DNA from: Myxococcota bacterium
GTDB taxonomy: Bacteria; Myxococcota; Polyangia; GCA-2747355; JAKLHH01
Reading direction: 5' to 3'
Length of the DNA: 10,389 nucleotides
NCBI GenBank assembly: GCA_022710245.1
Contig: JAKLHH010000163.1
Coordinates: forward strand, 1-10,389
Translations under genes and position numbers: made by a program
In this document: positions 1-5,312 of the stretch, piece by piece
Layout: each line of letters opens with the position of its first letter
Position numbering within the stretch: position 1 is the stretch's first letter
The notes under the pieces: generated by a model
The model's input: the letters and a program-made list of their open reading frames with translations, nothing else
What the model was told of the DNA's origin: nothing
The model's database searches: none

Positions 1-13
1 GGGCCTCGCTCAT
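1..13 (-). CDS. Start of a downstream gene, cut off by the window edge
   Basis: Only an ATG and three further codons (Met-Ser-Glu-Ala) are visible on the minus strand before the window ends. A GTG directly upstream (14-16) is an alternative start. The ATG lies 5 bases past the TGA stop of the sulfatase-fold gene. A GGAG Shine-Dalgarno-like motif inside that gene's last codons sits 8 bases ahead of the ATG, which is the usual arrangement for translational coupling in an operon. The product cannot be inferred from four codons. The call rests on start codon, ribosome-binding site and spacing only. Confidence 0.4.
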
Positions 14-18
14 CACGC

Positions 19-1353
19 TCACTCCAGGTACCCGAGCTGCTTCAGGCGGTCGACCAGGCCGGGCTCCTCGATGGGGAGCGCGGGCGGGCGGTGCGCGCGC
101 CGCGCCGCGCGGTCGCGCTCGGCCTCGAGCGCCGCCTCCACGCGCCGGAGCTCGGCCGGCGGCACGTCGCCGAGGCGGTTCTGCACCTCGGCGGGGTCGC
201 GGTCAAGACGATAAACCTCCCGCACGCAGCGGCGGCGGTGGTCGTAGATGACCTTCAGCTCTCCCCAGCGGAGCCCGGTGCCGAGCAGGCGCGGGTCGAG
301 GTAGCGATCTCCCGGCTCCTCGCAGCTGTGCAGCACCAGGCGTCGCGTCTCGAAGGCCGCCACCTGCCCCGCCCGCAGCTCGACCAGCGAGCGCCCGTCC
401 ATCCGCTCGCGATCGCAGGGCACGCCGCAGAGCTCGAGCAGCGTCGGCGCCACGTCGATCAGCGAGACCGCCTCCTCGACGACGCCGGGCGGCAGCACCT
501 CGCGCAGCGCCGGCGCCGGCCTGATGAGGAGCGGGACCTGCGCCTGCTCGCGGTAGGGGGCGCCGTTGTGGCCGAAGGAGCGGCGCCCGTCGTGCAGCTC
601 GCCGAGGCTCTCGCCGTGGTCGGCGGTGAGGACCAGCGTCGTGGCATCCCAGAGGCCGCGCGCGCGCAGCCCGTCCACGAGGAGGCCGATCGAGTAGTCG
701 AGCGACTGCACGGTGGCGTCGTAGACGTCACGCACAAAGGCGAGGTCACGCTCGCCCGGGCCGGGCTCGCCGCCCACGGTGAGCGCCGCGATCAGCCCGT
801 GGAAGTCGCGGTCCGTCGGGAAGAGCCCGCGGTAGTCCGGGTCACGCCGCCGCGCCCGCTCGAGCGCGAAGGGGTGCGCCTCGAGCCGCGGGTAGTCATG
901 GACGAGGAACGTGTGCCAGAGCGCGAAGCACCGCTCGTGAGCGGCGAGGTGGTCGAGGAGCGCCTCGGTCGCCTCTGGCAGCGGCGTGATCTGCAGGTAG
1001 CGCGGCGCGCCGCGGCCGAAGCCAAACTCCGGCGCCATGTAGCCGCCGCCCGTCACGGCCAGCGGCGCGTGGCCCACCTCGGCCAGGAGCTCGAAGAGGA
1101 GCGGAAACGGCAGCGTCTCGGGCGGATAGCGGTGGCGGCCGCTGAGGCATCCGTGGACCGGCGGCTCGAGGCCCGAGAGCAGGCTGATGTGCGCGGGAAG
1201 GGTCCAGGTCGCGGGCGAGCTAGCATCGCGGAAGACCACGGACTCGCGCGCGATCTCGTCAAGGCGCGGGGTCAGACCCGCGGTCCCGCCGCAGCAGCCG
1301 ACCCGGTCGGCCCGGAGCGCGTCGAGCGAGACGAGGAGGACGTGGTGCCGCAT
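19..1353 (-). CDS. Sulfatase-fold hydrolase (alkaline phosphatase superfamily) with a Thr nucleophile
   Basis: The 444-residue product has the sulfatase/alkaline phosphatase superfamily layout. The N-terminal strand VLLVSLDALRADRVG carries metal ligand Asp11. The nucleophile region reads TLPAHISLLSG (Thr51). A TADHGE motif gives Asp245 and His246, FGHNG gives His262, and the C-terminus LKQLGYLE is typical of bacterial members. Known family members hydrolyse sulfate or phosphate esters or transfer phosphoryl groups at a divalent metal centre. Here the C/S-x-P-x-R formylglycine signature is replaced by T-L-P-A-H, so a Thr nucleophile is expected and a classical arylsulfatase is unlikely. No signal peptide or membrane segment is visible, so a cytoplasmic location is inferred. 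The ATG at 1353 starts directly before the conserved strand. An in-frame GTG at 1371 would add MSGEGA and is possible, because the AAGGAG before the ATG is only 2 bases away. The substrate is unknown. Confidence 0.85.
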   Translation of the reverse strand: MRHHVLLVSLDALRADRVGCCGGTAGLTPRLDEIARESVVFRDASSPATWTLPAHISLLSGLEPPVHGCLSGRHRYPPETLPFPLLFELLAEVGHAPLAVTGGGYMAPEFGFGRGAPRYLQITPLPEATEALLDHLAAHERCFALWHTFLVHDYPRLEAHPFALERARRRDPDYRGLFPTDRDFHGLIAALTVGGEPGPGERDLAFVRDVYDATVQSLDYSIGLLVDGLRARGLWDATTLVLTADHGESLGELHDGRRSFGHNGAPYREQAQVPLLIRPAPALREVLPPGVVEEAVSLIDVAPTLLELCGVPCDRERMDGRSLVELRAGQVAAFETRRLVLHSCEEPGDRYLDPRLLGTGLRWGELKVIYDHRRRCVREVYRLDRDPAEVQNRLGDVPPAELRRVEAALEAERDRAARRAHRPPALPIEEPGLVDRLKQLGYLE

Positions 1354-1561
1354 CGCTCCTTCACCTGACACGCCGCTCGGAACCGCGTCAACTTTCTTTT
1401 CGGCGGCCGGAGGCGCCGCACCAAGTAAGCAGGATCACGTGCAGATCAAGGGGCAACACGAAAAAAAAGCGGAGCGCGTGAATAACGGTCGCAAGGCCCC
1501 GTCCAATCGGGTGCAAACGCAATGAACGCGGCCGCCGAGCCGCCCGAAAAGGAGACCATTC

Positions 1562-1825
1562 ATGAAGAAGCTCATCGCGTCGCTCGTCATGGCCGCTTTC
1601 GCGGTCGTCGCCCTCCCGACCCTCGCCCGCGCCGAGGGCGAGCCCGCCAAGAAGGCGGCGAAGAAGCCGGCCAAGAAGGCCGCCAAGAAGGACGACGCCG
1701 CGGGCGACGAGACCCCGGCCAAGAAGGAGCCCAAGAAGGTCGAGAAGAAGAAGGTCGAGAAGAAGAAGGTCGAGAAGAAGAAGGTCGAGAAGAAGGCCAA
1801 GAAGGCCAAGAAGGACGAGGAGTAG
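1562..1825 (+). CDS. Small exported lysine-rich repeat protein
   Basis: The product has 87 residues. Residues 1-24 form a clear Sec signal peptide: MKK, a hydrophobic core (LIASLVMAAFAVVALP), and an A-R-A cleavage site before Glu25. The mature 63-residue part contains 27 lysines, the rest being mainly Ala, Glu, Val and Pro. It has PAKKAAKK-like segments (about 28-43), an acidic DDAAGDE patch (44-50), then VEKKK repeats from residue 60. AAAAGGAG lies 7 bases before the ATG, which fixes the start. It stands alone, divergent from the sulfatase-fold gene and followed by a strong terminator. The composition resembles histone H1 tails, but the signal peptide argues for the periplasm or outside, where it could bind polyanions such as LPS, acidic polysaccharide or extracellular DNA. 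That role is inference; I recognise no named family. Confidence 0.8.
   Translation: MKKLIASLVMAAFAVVALPTLARAEGEPAKKAAKKPAKKAAKKDDAAGDETPAKKEPKKVEKKKVEKKKVEKKKVEKKAKKAKKDEE
1739..1798 (+). repeat. 15-bp in-frame tandem repeat coding VEKKK
   Basis: The unit GTCGAGAAGAAGAAG occurs as three identical copies (1739-1753, 1754-1768, 1769-1783). A fourth copy (1784-1798) matches in its first 12 bases and ends GCC instead of AAG. Each unit encodes Val-Glu-Lys-Lys-Lys. Exact identity at synonymous positions suggests recent expansion by slippage or unequal crossing-over, so copy number may vary between strains. Confidence 0.9.
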
Positions 1826-1871
1826 GCCCAGGCCTCTCGACCCCACGGGGTAGAGTAATTCGTTCTGCCAG

Positions 1872-1904
1872 AGCCCGGCCGGAGCAATCCGGTCGGGCTT
1901 TTTT
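1872..1904 (+). terminator. Intrinsic terminator after the Lys-rich gene
   Basis: A 12-bp stem (AGCCCGGCCGGA with TCCGGTCGGGCT, all Watson-Crick except one G-T pair) closes a GCAA loop, which is a stable GNRA-type tetraloop. Five T residues follow at 1900-1904. It lies 46 bases after the Lys-rich gene's stop and ends that transcript on the plus strand. Confidence 0.9.
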
Positions 1905-1939
1905 GTTGGTCGCCGCCGCTCCGCACATGAGACCGCCAC

Positions 1940-2010
1940 AATTCGCCCTGCTCGCCTCCTTAATTCGCCCTGCTCGCCTCCTTCGGAGGCTCCGCGATAG
2001 GGGGCGAATT
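1940..2010. repeat. Palindromic repeat with a tandemly duplicated 22-bp arm
   Basis: Two exact 22-bp direct copies beginning AATTCGCCCTGC and ending GCCTCCTT sit side by side at 1940-1961 and 1962-1983. The second copy runs into a GCCTCC/GGAGGC hairpin (1976-1990, loop TTC). The outer 9 bases AATTCGCCC (1962-1970) are matched by GGGCGAATT at 2002-2010. The 49-bp unit 1962-2010 is thus a nested inverted repeat, and the first 22 bases look like a duplication of its left arm. A further small hairpin, GCGAA/TTCGC, lies at 2004-2017. It resembles REP-type intergenic palindromes. It lies outside genes, between the terminator and the amidohydrolase. Its function is unknown. Confidence 0.75.
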
Positions 2011-2024
2011 TGTTCGCAGCCCTG

Positions 2025-2054
2025 ATGACGCGCCACCGCCGCCAGGCGTAGAGT
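2025..2054 (+). promoter_or_regulatory. Possible promoter for the amidohydrolase (leaderless)
   Basis: A -35-like ATGACG (2025-2030) and a -10-like TAGAGT (2049-2054) are separated by 18 bases. Each matches four of six consensus positions. The -10 lies only 7 bases before the ATG at 2062, so transcription would start at or next to the start codon. The lack of any Shine-Dalgarno motif before this ATG fits a leaderless mRNA. The box matches are modest. Confidence 0.35.
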
Positions 2055-2061
2055 CCGGCGC

Positions 2062-4086
2062 ATGAGCCGCGCCCTCCTCTCCTATATGATCTGTTCCTGC
2101 TGCGCCCTCGCCTCCTGCGCGCCGAGGCCGCCCGCGCGGAGCGCCGCGCCGGTCGGGGCTCTGCGCTACCGCGTGGTCTGCCAGGGCCGGCCGTGCGGTG
2201 CCTCGGTGGTGACCCGCGCGCCGGGCGGCGAGCAGCGGGTGGACCACGCCTACGTCAACAACGGCCGCGGGCCCACCGTCCACGCGCGCCTCGAGGTGAG
2301 CGGCGACGGGCTCCTCGTCGCGCTCGAGGTCTCCGGCACCGACACGATGGGCGTCACCCTGCGCGAGCGGTTCACCGTCGACGACGCCCACCTCGCCCGC
2401 TGGAAGAGCCACGCCGAGGCCGGCGAGCGCCGGCTGCCGGGCCCGGCGTTCTACCTGCCCATCTCGCCGCTGCCCCAGGCGACCGGGCTCCTCACCGCCG
2501 CCGCCCTCCGCGCCGGCGGCCGCCTCCCGCTGCTGCCGCAGGGGGAGGTCACCGTCGAGAAGGAGGGCGAGACGACCCTGCGCGGCCGCCACCTCACCGT
2601 CTACGCCGTGAGCGGGCTCGATGTCCTGCCCACGCGGGTCTGGCTCGACGACGACCGCGGCTTCTTCGGGCTGGTGGACCCCTGGCTCTCCGTCGTGCCC
2701 GAGGGCTGGGAGGACGCCGTCAGCCCGCTCGTCGAGATCCAGAAGAAGCTGCAGGCCGTGCGCGACGGCCGCGACGCCGCCCGCGTCGCCCGGCGCCCGC
2801 CGGCCGCGGGGCTCGCGCTGGTCCACGCGCGCGTCCTCGACGTCGAGCGGGGCCGCTGGCTCACCGACCACACCGTGATCGTCAAGGCCGGCCGCATCGA
2901 GGCGGTGGGACTGTCCACCCGGCTGGCGCCGCCCGCCGGAGCCGTAGTGATCGACGCCGCCGGCAAGGCGCTCCTGCCCGGGCTCTGGGACATGCACGTG
3001 CACCTGGGCGCCTCCGACGGGCCGCTCAACCTCGCCGCCGGGGTGACCACCGTCCGCGACATGACGAACGACCACGACACGCTCCTCGATCAGCTCCGGC
3101 GCATCGACGCCGGCGAGGCGCTCGGCCCTCGCGTCCTGCGCGCCGGGCTGGTCGAGGGCGTCGGCCCCTCCTCGATGGCGACCCGCTTCAACATCCGCAC
3201 CGAGGCCGAGGGGCTGAGGGCGCTCGAGTTCTACGCGGGCAACGGCTACCAGCAGTTCAAGTTCTACAACTCCATCGAGCCCTCGCTGGTGGCGCCCCTC
3301 GCTCGCGCCGCGCACGCCCGCGGCCTCCGCGTCTCCGGCCACGTCCCCTACCGCATGCTCGCCGCGGACGCCGTGCGCGCCGGCTACGACGAGCTCCAGC
3401 ACATCAACCAGGTGATGCTGCAGCTCTTCGCCGACCGCACCACCGACACGCGGACGCTGGTCCGCTTCACCCTCCCCGGCGAGCGGGCGCCCGCGCTCGA
3501 CCTCGGCTCGAAGCCCGTCACCGACTTCATCGCGCTCCTCCGCGAGAGGAAGACGGTGATCGACCCGACCATGGTCACCTTCGAGAACCTCTACCTCGCC
3601 CGGCCGGGGGCCATGGACCCGACGGTGGCGGCGGTCGCGAGCCGCCTGCCGCCGGTCGTCGCGCGCGGCTTCCTCGCCGGGGGCCTCGACGCGCCGGGCG
3701 CGAAGGACGCGCTCTACAGGCGGGCCTTCGCGGTGATGCTCGCCTTCCTCAGGAAGCTCCACGAGGCGGGCGTGCCCATCGTCCCGGGCACCGACGGCGT
3801 CTCCGGCTTCTGGCTGCACCGCGAGCTCGAGCTCTACGCCCTGGCAGGGATCCCCGCGGGCGAGGTGCTCCGGCTCGCCACGCTGGGCGCCGCGCGGGTG
3901 ATGCGCCGCGACGGGCAGACCGGGTCGATCGCCGCCGGCAAGGACGCCGACCTGATCCTCGTCGACGGTGACCCGCTCGCCCGCATCAGCGACGTGCGCC
4001 GCGTGGTGACCGTGATCAAGGCGGGCGTGCTCTACGACGCTGCCGCGGTCTACGGCACGGTGGGCGTGCGGCCCTTCGCGCGGTAG
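2062..4086 (+). CDS. Lipoprotein amidohydrolase, imidazolonepropionase/prolidase-like, with N-terminal extra domain
   Basis: The 674-residue product starts with a lipoprotein signal: a short hydrophobic stretch and the lipobox LASC, with Cys19 the probable lipidated residue, so it is expected to be membrane-anchored outside the cytoplasm. Residues about 30-235 form an all-purpose extra domain (YRVVCQGRPCGASVV, then GPAFYLPISPLPQATGLL). From my knowledge of homologues this domain precedes the catalytic part in a subset of amidohydrolases. The catalytic domain runs from about 248 to 674. It shows the HxH metal motif DMHVHLG (His312, His314), candidate carbamylated Lys400 in FKFYN, His427 in SGHVP, His447 in ELQHIN and Asp578 in PGTDG. 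The C-terminal GSIAAGKDADLILVDGDPL segment is typical of the superfamily. This set predicts a binuclear-metal hydrolase acting on a peptide-like or cyclic amide bond. The exact substrate is unknown. The gene converges with the glycosyltransferase 47 bases away. Confidence 0.9.
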   Translation: MSRALLSYMICSCCALASCAPRPPARSAAPVGALRYRVVCQGRPCGASVVTRAPGGEQRVDHAYVNNGRGPTVHARLEVSGDGLLVALEVSGTDTMGVTLRERFTVDDAHLARWKSHAEAGERRLPGPAFYLPISPLPQATGLLTAAALRAGGRLPLLPQGEVTVEKEGETTLRGRHLTVYAVSGLDVLPTRVWLDDDRGFFGLVDPWLSVVPEGWEDAVSPLVEIQKKLQAVRDGRDAARVARRPPAAGLALVHARVLDVERGRWLTDHTVIVKAGRIEAVGLSTRLAPPAGAVVIDAAGKALLPGLWDMHVHLGASDGPLNLAAGVTTVRDMTNDHDTLLDQLRRIDAGEALGPRVLRAGLVEGVGPSSMATRFNIRTEAEGLRALEFYAGNGYQQFKFYNSIEPSLVAPLARAAHARGLRVSGHVPYRMLAADAVRAGYDELQHINQVMLQLFADRTTDTRTLVRFTLPGERAPALDLGSKPVTDFIALLRERKTVIDPTMVTFENLYLARPGAMDPTVAAVASRLPPVVARGFLAGGLDAPGAKDALYRRAFAVMLAFLRKLHEAGVPIVPGTDGVSGFWLHRELELYALAGIPAGEVLRLATLGAARVMRRDGQTGSIAAGKDADLILVDGDPLARISDVRRVVTVIKAGVLYDAAAVYGTVGVRPFAR

Positions 4087-4133
4087 CTGCTCTGTGGCTT
4101 GACCGCGCGGCCCGATCTCCTCAGCTTGGGAAG

Positions 4134-5198
4134 CTACCCGGTGATCCCGTCCTCGACGTCCTGCAGGAGCCGGTCGAGGTGGCCAAGGATGAGCTTGTTG
4201 CCGTCCTGCTTGTGCGCCTTGAGCGACTCGGCGTAGGCGTCGAGCTTGCCGATGAACCCGCGCAGCGCCTCGGCGGTGAGCACGTCGTGGAACTCCCCGT
4301 AGCCGAGCTTCTCCAGGTAGAGCGAGTTGAGCACCTGCTCGAACTGCTTGCGCACGGGCACCGAGAGGAGCGGCTTGCCGAGGAAGACCGCCTCGCCCAT
4401 CAGCGAGAACCCGCCCGTCGCCAGCACGCCGCGGCAGCTCGCCAGGTCGGCGATGAAGCCGTCCTCGGAGAAGTCGCGGAGCTGGATCTTGCCGAGGTCC
4501 TCGTTGCGGCGGAAACCGTAGACGCGGCAGGGCACGTCGACCTCGCGCAGGATGCGGAGGAGCTCGTCGTTCGTCGTCGAGGTCTGGTAGATGAGGAGGT
4601 GATCGCCGAGGCTCGGCTTCGCCTCGAAGATCTCCGGCCGCAGGATCGGCGGGAAGAGCGCGGTGCGCTCCTTGCGGATGGGCGGGAAGAAGAAGGTGGT
4701 GATCAGGTAGTGGTAGCAGCCGGGGAGCTTGCTCTTGACGATCCCCTTGGCGATCTGGAAGTCGTCCTCGTACCGCTCCGGGATCTCCACGTCGAGCGAG
4801 CAGCGGTTGAGGATCTGCATGTTGTCGATGGAGACCACCGGGATGTCGTGGAACTTCCCGTAGGCGTAGGCGAAGCTCTCGAAGTCCGAGATCACCGCGG
4901 TGGGGTTGAAGCCCTCGCCGACCTTGATGAACTCCTCGAAGTTCTTCGTCAGCATCGAGGGGAGCCCCTTGATGAACTCCCAGGCGGTGCGGCTGCGGTC
5001 CACCGAGTCCTTCTCGTAGACCATGTGCAGCCCCTCGATCTCGACGACGTCGAGGAAGTACTTCGAGAGGTAGGCGTGCGCGCGGCCAGAGACGACGATC
5101 TTCAGCTCGTGACCCTGCTTCACCAGATGGTTCAGGATGACGCGGCTGCGGGTCGCGTGCCCCATGCCCTCGCCAACGACTCCGTAGAGGATTCTCAC
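4134..5198 (-). CDS. GT-B glycosyltransferase, MJ1255/VC2487-like
   Basis: The 354-residue product begins MRILYGVVGEGMGHATRS. The GxGMGHxxR motif (residues 9-17) is the N-terminal signature of a GT28-like GT-B family (MJ1255/VC2487 type). The C-terminal half carries the donor-binding pattern RGVLATGGFSLMGEAVFLGKP (about 256-276), followed by QFEQVLNSLYLEKLGYG (285-301). In this fold these segments contact the nucleotide-sugar. No signal peptide or membrane helix is seen, so it probably acts at the cytoplasmic face. Sugar donor and acceptor are unknown. The start is a GTG, fixed by AGGAGG 7 bases upstream and by the conserved N-terminal strand. It is monocistronic here, divergent from the MuiA-type genes. 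The protein has clearly more Lys and less Ala/Arg than its neighbours, which could reflect strong conservation or a different origin. Confidence 0.88.
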   Translation of the reverse strand: MRILYGVVGEGMGHATRSRVILNHLVKQGHELKIVVSGRAHAYLSKYFLDVVEIEGLHMVYEKDSVDRSRTAWEFIKGLPSMLTKNFEEFIKVGEGFNPTAVISDFESFAYAYGKFHDIPVVSIDNMQILNRCSLDVEIPERYEDDFQIAKGIVKSKLPGCYHYLITTFFFPPIRKERTALFPPILRPEIFEAKPSLGDHLLIYQTSTTNDELLRILREVDVPCRVYGFRRNEDLGKIQLRDFSEDGFIADLASCRGVLATGGFSLMGEAVFLGKPLLSVPVRKQFEQVLNSLYLEKLGYGEFHDVLTAEALRGFIGKLDAYAESLKAHKQDGNKLILGHLDRLLQDVEDGITG

Positions 5199-5222
5199 CG
5201 GCTGGCCTCCTGCTGAGGCTCA

Positions 5223-5251
5223 AGTGCAGCAACCCGGCGGCGGGAGGTCAA
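5223..5251 (-). promoter_or_regulatory. Possible promoter for the glycosyltransferase
   Basis: On the minus strand a good -35 box TTGACC (5246-5251) is followed, after 17 bases, by a weak -10 TGCACT (5223-5228). The spacing and position, about 25 bases before the GTG, are right. The -10 matches only three of six consensus positions, so this is tentative. Confidence 0.3.
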
Positions 5252-5279
5252 GGGGATTCTCGTCGCCGCGCACCTGCGC

Positions 5280-5285
5280 TATGCT
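5280..5285 (+). promoter_or_regulatory. Possible -10 box for the MuiA-type gene pair
   Basis: TATGCT lies 27 bases before the ATG at 5313 and upstream of its GAGGAG ribosome-binding site. No convincing -35 box is found 16-18 bases upstream, so the call rests on one hexamer in an otherwise GC-rich intergenic stretch. Confidence 0.3.
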
Positions 5286-5312
5286 CGCGGCTCCCGCTGC
5301 CGAGGAGAGTCC

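Noticed and set aside
91..1368. A 425-codon plus-strand open frame
   Set aside because: It is antisense to the sulfatase-fold gene, whose metal ligands and C-terminal motif are conserved. The product is Arg/Ala/Val/Glu-rich with no family features.
1360..1400. TTGACG on the minus strand as a -35 box for the sulfatase-fold gene
   Set aside because: No acceptable -10 box lies 16-18 bases downstream, and such a promoter would start transcription inside the possible GTG-ATG leader.
1739..1798. Short regular repeats that might suggest a CRISPR-like array
   Set aside because: The units are 15 bp, contiguous without spacers, in frame and codon-structured, so this is a coding repeat.
1388..1941. 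Two Leu- or Phe/Ser-repeat open frames on the minus strand that look like membrane proteins
   Set aside because: Their repeats are simply the complement of the AAG-rich Lys codons of the exported protein, and they run through its ribosome-binding site and the terminator.
4123..4135. AGCTT-GGG-AAGCT hairpin between the convergent amidohydrolase and glycosyltransferase
   Set aside because: A 5-bp stem without a T-tract is too weak to call a terminator. The 47-base gap shows no better candidate.
1960..5232. A 1090-codon open frame on the minus strand
   Set aside because: It lies antisense to the amidohydrolase and out of frame over the glycosyltransferase, both with clear family motifs. Its translation is Arg/Ala/Gly/Pro-rich low complexity, the usual result of high-GC third positions. 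No domain is recognisable.
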